64,000 nucleotides of DNA. It comes from Methanomicrobiaceae archaeon (lineage in GTDB: Archaea; Halobacteriota; Methanomicrobia; Methanomicrobiales; Methanomicrobiaceae). The notes under the pieces are model-generated. The model ran no database searches and was not told the origin of the DNA. It saw only the letters and a program-made list of their open reading frames with translations. The stretch covers positions 374,772 through 438,771 of the forward strand of contig JARVGI010000002.1 in the NCBI GenBank assembly GCA_029762625.1, in the 5' to 3' direction. Position 1 is the first letter of the stretch, and each line of letters starts with the position of its first letter. Positions 51,877 to 59,381 of the stretch are shown here, piece by piece. Both the position numbers and the translations under genes were made by a program.

Positions 51877-52683
51877 TTACTTTCTCCCTGTCGCCTTGAA
51901 AAACGTGTAGCAGAAGACCCCGTCCGGCTCGCAGGTGCGGTAGAGATCGTCTATCCCCTGCTCCCAGTCCTCCCTGCTCATCATGCCCCGGCTCACCGCA
52001 TCGTCCCCGATGCCCTCGACCATGGCGGTGAAGGTCTGTTTCGTGAACCCCTCCACAAGATCCGGCCTGGATGCATCCACGTACACCATCCGCGGGGAGA
52101 CGCGGACATCATGGAACCCGGCACCGGTGACGAGGGGATAGAGTTCCCTTCCGATCAGGGCATTGCCGCCCATCTCCCGCTGGAGGTCGACGAGGCACCC
52201 GATGGCCTGTCGGGCGCATCTGCTGTCCGGATGGAAGAACGCCGAGCCATGATCGCCCTCGATCACCGTGATCGTGCCGCCTTTTTTCAGCAACGGGCGG
52301 AGGCCTTCGAGCGCACGGCGGGGCTCAGCAAGGTGCTCGAGGACGAAGCAGACAAAGATGTGGTCAAAGCTCTCCGGGTCGTATCGCAGGTTGAACAGAT
52401 CGCCTATCTCGAAGGTGACATTCGTGATGCTCTCGTTGCCCACGCGTTGTCGTGCCTGCTCCAGCGAGGCTTCGGATATATCGACCGATGTGATGGACGC
52501 TTCCGGACTGTTCCGTGCCAGAATCACTGTCTGGGCGCCGGTGCCGCAACCCGCCTCAAGCACCCGCGATCCCGCCGGATACCTGGTGTCATGGTGAAGG
52601 AGCCCGGTCAGGGTCTCTGCCTGGTCGCTGAGTCGTTCGGATTCCCGTTTCGAATACCCATGTACATACCTCCTGTCGCTCAC
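51877..52683 (-). CDS. Class I SAM-dependent methyltransferase
   Basis: A 268-residue methyltransferase with motif I VLEAGCGTGAQTVILARN, 'ITSVDISEASLEQARQR' for motif II, 'DLFNLRYDPESFDHIFVCFV' and 'LLKKGGTITVIEGDHGSAFF'. The C-terminal roughly 100 residues ('RELYPLVTGAGFHDVRVSPR', 'EDWEQGIDDLYRTCEPDGVF') are an accessory region seen in small-molecule methyltransferases. The GTG at 52683 is chosen because a gaggaa ribosome-binding site sits about 5 bases before it; an in-frame ATG nine codons upstream has none. No neighbour hints at the substrate. Confidence 0.88.
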   Translation of the reverse strand: MSDRRYVHGYSKRESERLSDQAETLTGLLHHDTRYPAGSRVLEAGCGTGAQTVILARNSPEASITSVDISEASLEQARQRVGNESITNVTFEIGDLFNLRYDPESFDHIFVCFVLEHLAEPRRALEGLRPLLKKGGTITVIEGDHGSAFFHPDSRCARQAIGCLVDLQREMGGNALIGRELYPLVTGAGFHDVRVSPRMVYVDASRPDLVEGFTKQTFTAMVEGIGDDAVSRGMMSREDWEQGIDDLYRTCEPDGVFCYTFFKATGRK

Positions 52684-52881
52684 CGTATTCCTCCTCGAAC
52701 ATGCCCGCATGCATGTATAGAATGAGCCCGCAATTTAAACGGCGATGCAGGAGGGGGTGCGGGGCAGGCCTCCCCCTCAAGTCGGGGATATCCCCTCTGC
52801 CTCCAGAGATGCTCACACCAGGGTTCGAGGAATCACTGGAAGCGCTACCGCCCCCCGCCACACGCCGTAAAGGATGCTCCC

Positions 52882-53676
52882 TCATCGCTCGACCTGCGCC
52901 ACTTCGTCGCCATGTTCGCCGCCGAGATCCAGCGCAGGGAAGTCCCCTTCGAGGGGCAGGTTGAGAAGGAAGTTCGGGGTGGTGTCGATCTCCACCACGC
53001 CGTGCTCGATCTCGCAGCCGAGAAGGTGGCCCCCTTTCGTGCGGTCGTCCGAGATCACGTGGAAGTGGTACCCCGGCACATTGATCCCCTCCACGAACTC
53101 CGGTGACCAGAACCCGACAATCGTGCCCTGCATATCGGTATACTCGAAGACAGACTGGTTTCTCACCACTTCAACGAGCGGCGGGTAGGGTTTTTCCTGC
53201 GCCGGCACGCTCCGGGCGGTCACCGAGGAGAAGAATCCGTCGATGCGTATGGCGTAGAAGAGGTTGTGCGAAGGGAACGTGGCGTCGAGCTGTGCCTGGA
53301 GCCCGGTGAGGTTCACCGGTCGTGCGATCTCGCGGGTGATATCGGCTTCGAACCACGTGACCGCCACGAAGGGCGTGGTCATGGTATCGGGCACGACGAC
53401 GACCGACCCGTTGTCCTTCACCTGGTAGACGACCCCGTCCAGCACGATCATCTCCCCGTCGAGCGCATCGAGGGTGCCAAGCCCGAGATCGCCGTGCTGC
53501 CTGACCTCCGCGATGGTATGGCTCCCCTCGTACACGCCCGCGAGCAGTGCGTCGATCGTCGAGACCTGGTACACGGTCTCTGTCTCGGCATGCACCGGTG
53601 CCGTGGTGACCAGCGCAATACCGAGGAGGGCGGCTACCAGAATGAACCCTGCGATCGCAAATGTACTCCGGCTCAT
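52882..53676 (-). CDS. budA: Exported alpha-acetolactate decarboxylase
   Basis: A 264-residue protein that is a full acetolactate decarboxylase after a signal peptide (MSRSTFAIAGFILVAALLGI to about residue 30). The zinc ligands His204, His206 and His217 in GYHFHVISDDRTKGGH have the same spacing as the characterised Bacillus enzyme, and 'GDLGLGTLDALDGEMIVLDG' and 'RIDGFFSSVTARSVP' are conserved. The enzyme converts 2-acetolactate to acetoin. An extracytoplasmic location is odd, since acetolactate is made inside for branched-chain amino acids, but secreted forms are known in bacteria. A lipoprotein gene lies 108 bases upstream on the same strand. Confidence 0.9.
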   Translation of the reverse strand: MSRSTFAIAGFILVAALLGIALVTTAPVHAETETVYQVSTIDALLAGVYEGSHTIAEVRQHGDLGLGTLDALDGEMIVLDGVVYQVKDNGSVVVVPDTMTTPFVAVTWFEADITREIARPVNLTGLQAQLDATFPSHNLFYAIRIDGFFSSVTARSVPAQEKPYPPLVEVVRNQSVFEYTDMQGTIVGFWSPEFVEGINVPGYHFHVISDDRTKGGHLLGCEIEHGVVEIDTTPNFLLNLPLEGDFPALDLGGEHGDEVAQVER

Positions 53677-53784
53677 GGTATCAGGAGATCATAGCGTCGC
53701 GGTATGGAAATACCCATCGAATGCATGCGGAACCGGATCTCTCGACGAAGGCCTCGGTATACCGAACCACAGGGTGATCACTGC

Positions 53785-54246
53785 CTACCCGCCGGCTGCG
53801 CCCGTGGCCGGAGCAAGTGGGGTTCCCTCGCTTGCGGGGACCTGGCGGGCGGGGCCGACGACCGTGGTGCTGGTGTGCAGGACGTCGCCATCGGTGTTCC
53901 GCACCTCGATTTCGAGCGATATGCGGTCGTCCGGCGTTCGGGGCACCTCAAACACGATTGGAGTGTCTTGGGAGATGCTTTCAAACACCGCGTCGGTTCG
54001 CGCCTCAACGGTGGTGCCGTTTCGCAGGATCTCGCAGTCAACCACGTACGTGGCGCGTGTATCGCTATAGGGAATGACAGAAAAGACGACCCGGTCGTCG
54101 TAGCCTTCCGTGTGCTGGTGGAATGTGGGGGCAGGTGCAGGGTCTTCGGGCGGTCGGTCGGCTGAAAAGCACCCGGCACCGCAGGCGACAGCGAGGACGC
54201 CGATGATGCAGAGAATTGCAGGGGTGGAACCAATTTTCTTCGTCAT
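53785..54246 (-). CDS. Small lipoprotein, hypothetical
   Basis: A 153-residue lipoprotein with signal MTKKIGSTPAILCIIGVLAVAC; the lipid-attachment Cys is either in VAC or in GAGC a few residues later. The mature part is one beta-sandwich-like domain ('DDRVVFSVIPYSDTRATYVV', 'VFEVPRTPDDRISLEIEV') with a Pro/Ala/Gly tail. No family is recognised with confidence. It lies upstream of budA on the same strand, so the two could be co-transcribed. Confidence 0.7.
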   Translation of the reverse strand: MTKKIGSTPAILCIIGVLAVACGAGCFSADRPPEDPAPAPTFHQHTEGYDDRVVFSVIPYSDTRATYVVDCEILRNGTTVEARTDAVFESISQDTPIVFEVPRTPDDRISLEIEVRNTDGDVLHTSTTVVGPARQVPASEGTPLAPATGAAGG

Positions 54247-54370
54247 CGTGAGTTTCTCCGGGGTTTTTGCAGGCCCGTGACGGGGCGATGCGTGACAGGT
54301 GTCGTTGATGCATCTTTCATCTACATCGATGTATGACAGCCTGTAGAGGAATTATTCGGCAGAGAGCTAC

Positions 54371-54398
54371 AAAAATATATGTCGTCAGACTTACGACA
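54371..54398 (+). promoter_or_regulatory. TATA box and palindromic operator of the TrmB-family gene
   Basis: A TATA element (aaaaatatat, 54371-54380) abuts a perfect inverted repeat TGTCGT-N7-ACGACA at 54380-54398. The palindrome covers the zone between TATA and transcript start, a classical repressor position in archaea. The gene driven is a TrmB-type regulator with its start at 54441, so autoregulation is likely. Confidence 0.6.
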
Positions 54399-54440
54399 CA
54401 ATCGCAACCCTTACCTGCCCGCGGGCCCCGCATATGTACG

Positions 54441-55190
54441 ATGGATCTTGGAGCACTCAGGGAGATCGGTCTCAACGAGGCGGAGATCCGTGTGTATGCG
54501 ACCCTTATCAGGCACCGGCCGCTGAGCCCCCGGGAGATCGCTGAGAAATCCGGGCTCTACCGCCCGTATGTCTACGATACGCTGGCGAAACTGGTAAAGA
54601 AGGGCCTTGTCACCCGGGTCGAAGACCCGACAGTGCACCGGTACCTGGCCGTCCACCCCGACCGCATCGTCACCATCATCGAGGATCGGCGCAGGCGGGT
54701 GCTTGACGCGGTCGACCGGCTCCGGGACAGCTATCTCGCGACGGGTGCGGAGGACTCCGTCCGGATCTTCGAGGGATCCGAGGGGCTCACATCCTTCTAC
54801 GAAGAGCTCTATGCCTCGATCCGCGACGGGTGCAGCCGCCGCCTCTACGTCATGGGGGGCACGGGGGAGGCGACACGCCACGTCGAGGACTATTTCCCCA
54901 AGCTTCTGCGGCGGGGACGGGAAGAGCGCCTCCACCGGCAGGTGGAGATCCGGATGATCTATAACGCTTCGGCCCGGGCTTCAGAGATGGTGCAATCCCA
55001 TGCCGATGCCGTTGCCCTGAAATTCGCCCCGCCCGGCTGTGATGCAGCGGCGACGACCATTATCACCGATACCATGCTCGCCCTCATGGTGCTCAAGGAA
55101 CGGCCTTTCGTTATCGCCATCGCCAACCCCCACATCATCAATACCTACATGACGCTGTTTTCGCAGGTCTGGGAGGGAACGGCAGGGTGA
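54441..55190 (+). CDS. TrmB-family transcriptional regulator
   Basis: A 249-residue regulator. The N-terminal winged helix ('LREIGLNEAEIRVYATLIRH', 'PREIAEKSGLYRPYVYDTLA', 'KLVKKGLVTRVED') is the TrmB helix-turn-helix. A short coiled coil (about 80-100) leads to an effector-binding domain of the phospholipase-D-like/TrmB type (about 110-245; 'VRIFEGSEGLTSFYEELYAS', 'LYVMGGTGEATRHVEDYF'). Such regulators usually sense sugars or metabolites. The ATG at 54441 begins the domain exactly; an in-frame start 36 codons upstream would run through the promoter palindrome. A membrane protein gene follows after 65 bases. Confidence 0.88.
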   Translation: MDLGALREIGLNEAEIRVYATLIRHRPLSPREIAEKSGLYRPYVYDTLAKLVKKGLVTRVEDPTVHRYLAVHPDRIVTIIEDRRRRVLDAVDRLRDSYLATGAEDSVRIFEGSEGLTSFYEELYASIRDGCSRRLYVMGGTGEATRHVEDYFPKLLRRGREERLHRQVEIRMIYNASARASEMVQSHADAVALKFAPPGCDAAATTIITDTMLALMVLKERPFVIAIANPHIINTYMTLFSQVWEGTAG

Positions 55191-55255
55191 CGCAGGTATC
55201 CCGGCCCCGGAAAAACCGTCGGGTATAATACCCCGGATCTCCAGACTGAGTACAT

Positions 55256-56098
55256 ATGGGAAAGATCCTGCGCATTCTCACCGTCGTGGTCTTCGCGGCG
55301 GTCATCATGACTGCCCTCCTGCTGGCAGGAATCGCTTTGTTCATGGTGCACATGGAGAGGAGCGCGGCCGAGAGCGCCGAGTCGGTCTATCTCTACGAAC
55401 TGCGGCTTTCCACGACGGAGCCCATCGAGAACGTGGCACTCCTGATCCCCGTCCCTTCCCGGTACAACCCTGATTCCGGGAAAAACGAGACGATACTCGA
55501 CATATCCCGCGCCAATCTTCGCAATTTCGACAATGTATCAACGTCGATCGAGTATGTCGGCGGCACCCCCATGCTGAACATCTCCGCCGACCGGATCGAG
55601 CCCCTCTACAAAAACCGCATCGAGCCGATTGCCATTCGGCCGGGACAGAACGAGTCTGAACTCCCGCAGCCGACCCACGTGTATTCCGCCCGCTCTTCGG
55701 AAGCGACGCCAGTGCTCGTCGATATGGAGCTGCATATGCAGGTCACTGGTGCCGGCCGCGAGATCGATACCCGGATGCCGGTTTGCAACGAGCCCCTTTT
55801 TGCGCCGTACCGGATCGTGGAATCGTTCAATGGTTCCCAGGGATTGATTGAAGAAGACTACTACGTGAGTCCCGGCTCTTCCGGCTCTATCGTCGAGGTG
55901 CCGCTGATCCTCTCCTACGATGCCGCCGACGACACCGTCCTCACCATCTCCTCCGAACTACAGGGGATCAACCAGTGGTGGGTGCTGGGATGGCGGTCGA
56001 ACTCGTACCACGAGCGGCTGCGTCATGCGTTTTCCGGTGCATGCAACGGCACCTACCCGGTGAAGGCCGTCCTCGTCACCGGCGAGGGTGTGTACTGA
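55256..56098 (+). CDS. Membrane-anchored hypothetical protein
   Basis: A 280-residue protein with an N-terminal signal anchor (residues about 7-31, 'LTVVVFAAVIMTALLLAGIA') and the rest an extracytoplasmic beta-rich domain. 'ENVALLIPVPSRYN' and 'TEPIENVALLIP' suggest an adhesion-like fold, and NxS/T sites are frequent. The end 'YHERLRHAFSGACNGTYPVK' has a lone cysteine. I do not recognise the family. It follows the TrmB regulator on the same strand, and AT-poor spacing makes read-through possible, so it may be a target of that regulator. Confidence 0.65.
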   Translation: MGKILRILTVVVFAAVIMTALLLAGIALFMVHMERSAAESAESVYLYELRLSTTEPIENVALLIPVPSRYNPDSGKNETILDISRANLRNFDNVSTSIEYVGGTPMLNISADRIEPLYKNRIEPIAIRPGQNESELPQPTHVYSARSSEATPVLVDMELHMQVTGAGREIDTRMPVCNEPLFAPYRIVESFNGSQGLIEEDYYVSPGSSGSIVEVPLILSYDAADDTVLTISSELQGINQWWVLGWRSNSYHERLRHAFSGACNGTYPVKAVLVTGEGVY

Positions 56099-56130
56099 CT
56101 CTCCGCCTCCCCGTTTTCACATGCGATCCT

Positions 56131-57033
56131 TTATGCCGATTCAAGCCACTCGGGGTGCATCGCCGTGGTGTCGTGGTGCTGCGTGGTCTTGTAGCGCTCG
56201 AATATACCGTTCTGGGCCTTCGGGGCCGTGCGTGCCAGAATGGAGGAAACCTCCTCCTCGGCTAATGGTCGAAACGACATCGCCGCCTGGATTGCCTGGG
56301 CAAGGTCGGCTCGCGACTCCATCCCTGTCACCACCACATCGGTCGGCAGGTTCATCGCGTAGTGGAGTGCTTCGATGGCCGTGACCGTGTTGGTATCGAA
56401 CACCGTACCGGCGGAAAACGGCTTCATCCCGATGACGCCGATGCCGCGCTCGACCAGTACCGGCAGCACCTCGTGCTCGAAACTGCGAAAGTGCGCGTCC
56501 AGGACGTTGAGGGGCATCTGCACGGTGTCCCATGCGAAATCCTGTTCGAGCATCGTGCGGTGAATGCCAGGGTCTTTGTGGCCGGTAAATCCGATATAGC
56601 GGACCCTACCCTCGTCACGGGCCTCGATCATCGCCTCAATCGCACCGTCGTGCGCAAACGCACGGTCGATATCACCGAACCGGATCACCTCATGCAGCTG
56701 CCAGAGATCGACGTGGTCCACCTGCAGGCGCTCGAGGCTCTGGTCGAGCTGTGCGCGCGCCGCCTCTCTCGTCCGGCCGTCGACTTTGGTCATGAGGAAT
56801 GCACGATCCCGGTAGCCGTCTTTCAGCGCCTCGCCAAGACGGCGCTCGCTCTCGCCGTTATGGTAATCCCAGCTGTTGTCAAAGAAGTTGATGCCTTGCT
56901 CGATGGCTTCACGCACGAGGTCCACGACATCGGCAGGATTGCGCGGCAATCCGAGATGAAACCCTCCGACCCCGATAATCGATACCTTCTCCCCTGTACT
57001 GCCCAGTTCACGGTACGGCATCTCATACTTCAT
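56131..57033 (-). CDS. Aldo/keto reductase
   Basis: A 300-residue AKR-superfamily oxidoreductase. The catalytic tetrad is visible as Asp/Tyr in FFDNSWDYHNGESERRLGEA, Lys in FLMTKVDGR and His in LWQLHEVIR. 'GVIGMKPFSAG' and 'TDVVVTGMESRADLAQAI' are in the NADP-binding half. The likely activity is reduction of an aldehyde or ketone with NAD(P)H, with the substrate unknown. The ATG at 57033 follows a gaggtgg ribosome-binding site; a GTG three codons upstream is less likely. Its promoter carries a perfect palindrome at 57066-57090, suggesting regulated expression. Confidence 0.9.
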   Translation of the reverse strand: MKYEMPYRELGSTGEKVSIIGVGGFHLGLPRNPADVVDLVREAIEQGINFFDNSWDYHNGESERRLGEALKDGYRDRAFLMTKVDGRTREAARAQLDQSLERLQVDHVDLWQLHEVIRFGDIDRAFAHDGAIEAMIEARDEGRVRYIGFTGHKDPGIHRTMLEQDFAWDTVQMPLNVLDAHFRSFEHEVLPVLVERGIGVIGMKPFSAGTVFDTNTVTAIEALHYAMNLPTDVVVTGMESRADLAQAIQAAMSFRPLAEEEVSSILARTAPKAQNGIFERYKTTQHHDTTAMHPEWLESA

Positions 57034-57065
57034 CAGTACCACCTCACCTCGAATTCGATCGTGGG

Positions 57066-57096
57066 GTACCTTAGGCGGACCTCAAGGTACTTAAAC
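57066..57096 (-). promoter_or_regulatory. Palindromic operator at the aldo/keto reductase promoter
   Basis: A perfect inverted repeat GTACCTT-N11-AAGGTAC (57066-57090) sits next to a TATA-like tttaagta (about 57089-57096, leftward strand). The symmetric element lies between TATA and start codon, where a dimeric repressor would block transcription. Confidence 0.6.
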
Positions 57097-57181
57097 CTCC
57101 CTGTGAGGCAGTTCCCCTCCGGCATGCTCCGGGCCAGCGGAGAACTGCCGATGAGCCCGTTTTTCGGAGGGGTTGCTTCGT

Positions 57182-57477
57182 TCACTTCCGAAGCTTCGTG
57201 CGAAGCTCCTCGAAATCGTCGTCGCCGGCATCCAGTTCGAGGAGCATCGGGCCGCAGCAGGGTTTCACGAAGGGGGGCAGGACTTTTTTTTCCGGATCTT
57301 GAAGCCCAGGAGCATGGGCGTATGTAAGAGAATGGTAACGTCCCTGAGCACAAAATTCGGGGGGATCTCGTAGTAATCCTTGCAGTTCTCCCTCACGTAT
57401 GTGTTGATCGCCTCCTCGCTGGTGTCCCTGAGGAGGACGTTCGGGCCGAGGCGGTTGACGCACCGGGATGGAACCAT
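57182..57477 (-). pseudogene. DUF1894-like methanogen protein with a homopolymer frameshift
   Basis: Frame one begins MVPSRCVNRLGPNVLLRDTS and runs through 'TYVRENCKDYYEIPPNFVLR' and 'LHTPMLLGFKIRKKK'. In a run of eight A (leftward strand, about 57285-57292) the frame breaks to a stop, while the next frame continues 'VLPPFVKPCCGPMLLELDAG' and 'DDDFEELRTKLRK'. Adding one A restores a roughly 98-residue protein resembling DUF1894, a methanogen-specific family. The break may be a sequencing error or slippage. The family call rests on the NTYVRENCKDYYEIPP-like and KPCCG-like segments. Confidence 0.6.
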
Positions 57478-57594
57478 CGGGTGTGTATTGCACCTTCGAT
57501 CACAAAAATCTGTCTGCGGAGAGATTGTGGGCCGGCACGGGGCAGGTGCAACTCCGCACCGGTATTCGTTTCACGGCCCTCCTCCTCCACAACG

Positions 57595-58032
57595 CTACCG
57601 GCGCACTCGGTACCCGGATTCAGTGAGAAGCCGGATCACCGTGTCATCCCATTCCGTGGCGCTCAGTCCTTCCAGTGTCGGTTTCACCCGCTCCCAGAGC
57701 TGGCCGATGGCGTCATTGTCCGGGACGAACATCGTCTGGTACATCACACGTCCGGCCCGTTTCCCGTTTGCGTCAAGGACGAGGAGGCGCCAGCAGCAGT
57801 ACATACGGCAGATTTCGGGGCGCGTCAGGTGGACCGTACACCACGCTTTCCCGGTCTCATCAAATCTCAGGAAACGGCATGCGTCCGGCAGTCCCTCGAG
57901 ACTGCTTTTGTCTTCGAAGAGGGCGATCTTGTCCGGGTCGACCCGCACGGTATCCTTCTCCCCGGTGTAGTAGTTGTGGACGACAAACGTAGCGTTGCCA
58001 CATTCTTCGATGATCCTGTGGACGTCCTGCAT
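57595..58032 (-). CDS. Cysteine-cluster (YkgJ-like) protein, start uncertain
   Basis: A 145-residue protein with 'DACRFLRFDETGKAWCTVHL' and 'TRPEICRMYCCWRLLVLDA', the spaced-cysteine pattern of YkgJ-type CxxC cluster proteins, which bind zinc or an Fe-S cluster. The ATG at 58032 probably does not mark the true N-terminus. The same frame stays open upstream to 58119 and encodes a very Cys-rich segment (IAIACKCCQCGSCCCQ) that looks like the first half of the cluster, yet it contains no ATG, GTG or TTG before a TGA. A frameshift near 58115 or a non-standard start would explain this. The function is unknown. Confidence 0.65.
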   Translation of the reverse strand: MQDVHRIIEECGNATFVVHNYYTGEKDTVRVDPDKIALFEDKSSLEGLPDACRFLRFDETGKAWCTVHLTRPEICRMYCCWRLLVLDANGKRAGRVMYQTMFVPDNDAIGQLWERVKPTLEGLSATEWDDTVIRLLTESGYRVRR

Positions 58033-58119
58033 CTGGCAGCAGCAGCTGCCGCACTGGCAGCATTTACAGGCGATGGCGATCCTCTCCCCGAACGGGTGGT
58101 GTATCGTGCACTGGCATCC

Positions 58120-58520
58120 TCAGTATCCGGTAGTGGTCGCGGCACGAATAAGATATCTGCCGGAGATCCGCGTGCTGAAATGATCTCGGGGGGGAAAGGA
58201 TGGGGTGACGGCCCGAAACGACCCGCAGGCGACGGGGCATCCGATGGATCCGGACACGCGGGCGGCTATAGTGGTGGTGTTCGTGCGCGCACCCCCCGGT
58301 TCCGGGGAAAATACCGGCTATCTGCCGCCCGATTCCGCGGCCTCCCCATCCTGTGCATTATGGGCCCCTATTCCTTCTCTGAACAATCCTGAACAACCGT
58401 TTGCACACCTGAACAATCCCGGCGGGTCAGGGTGTGCGTGAACAGTCGCCGGGCTTATATCGCCTGGATTCCACCATTCTTTCAGCGTAAATGCGCTGAA
58501 ATTAACAGGAATGAATCACC
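58120..58520. other. Intergenic region, about 400 bases
   Basis: I see no recognisable gene between the cysteine-cluster gene and the secreted coiled-coil gene. The segment around 58380-58430 has near-repeats of ctgaacaatcc, too short to call an element. The right end contains the promoter and leader of the gene at 58521. Confidence 0.4.
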
Positions 58521-59273
58521 ATGGCAAAAAAAATCGGATGGATGGCCTGCCTCTGCGCCCTCGCCCTGATCTGCATGGCGGGTGCGGCTGCGGCGCAGGA
58601 GCAGAACGAGACCGTGATTCTCGATGATGTACAGCCCTATAAAGGGCCGATCGGGCCGGGCAACCCGCTGTACGGCCTCAAGATTGCGTTCGAAGGCCTC
58701 GACCTCACCTTCACGGCAGATGAGACGGAGTATATCACCAAGCAGCTGAAACACAGTCGGCTCCGGCTCTCCGAGGTGCGCAGCGAGCTGCAGCAGAACA
58801 ATACGGAAGCGGCGGAACGCGCCCTTGCCCTCTACCTGCAGTCGACAAACGCCACCCGGCTGCGCCTGCAGGCTACGAACGAAACCGGCCTTCTGCATGC
58901 GCAGGAGATGGTGCTCAAGCACCAGCTCGTACTGCAGAACCTTCTCGAGGCCAACCCCAACAGTACCGGCCTCCAGCGGGCGTACAACAACAGCCTTGCT
59001 CTCGAGCAGAAGTTCCAGGAGAAGACGCAGATGCGTTTCGAGCGCCTTGCGGAGAAGAATCACGCAACCTTCATGAAGGCGGTCAGGCTCGAAATCAAGC
59101 AGCAGGAGAGAGAGGAAGCGAAAGAGAACCGCACTGCCCAGGTGCAGGGTCCCAGAACCGTTCCGGTGAAAGCGGGCGCAGATACGGCCAACACCACAGG
59201 GCAGGAGAAGGCTGCGGCGGTAAAAGAGGCCCAGGGGTCTTCAAATAATGGGAAAGGTGGAAATGCCAAATAA
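58521..59273 (+). CDS. Secreted coiled-coil protein (DUF5667-like)
   Basis: A 250-residue exported protein. After a signal peptide (MAKKIGWMACLCALALICMA to about residue 25) it has 'PIGPGNPLYGLKIAFEGLDL', the opening of the DUF5667 family, and then long Gln/Glu/Leu-rich helices ('KQLKHSRLRLSEVRSELQQN', 'QEKTQMRFERLAEKNHATF') ending in a charged, Gly/Ala-rich disordered tail. DUF5667 proteins are extracytoplasmic helical bundles of unknown function. The start codon is the first ATG. The gene next to it encodes a membrane-bound winged-helix protein, so this could be the sensed or regulated partner. Confidence 0.75.
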   Translation: MAKKIGWMACLCALALICMAGAAAAQEQNETVILDDVQPYKGPIGPGNPLYGLKIAFEGLDLTFTADETEYITKQLKHSRLRLSEVRSELQQNNTEAAERALALYLQSTNATRLRLQATNETGLLHAQEMVLKHQLVLQNLLEANPNSTGLQRAYNNSLALEQKFQEKTQMRFERLAEKNHATFMKAVRLEIKQQEREEAKENRTAQVQGPRTVPVKAGADTANTTGQEKAAAVKEAQGSSNNGKGGNAK

Positions 59274-59381
59274 TCCTGCCACCGGGAAGACAATCAGCGG
59301 CAATTCCGCATGCGAGACCATTTCCTAACTTTTTTCTTCTCGGACCGGGAAAAATTCAGTATATCCAACGGAGGCGAACGA

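Noticed and set aside
58380-58430. Short repeated ctgaacaatcc units that might be a CRISPR or iteron array
   Set aside because: There are only two or three imperfect units of about 11 bases with no regular spacers.
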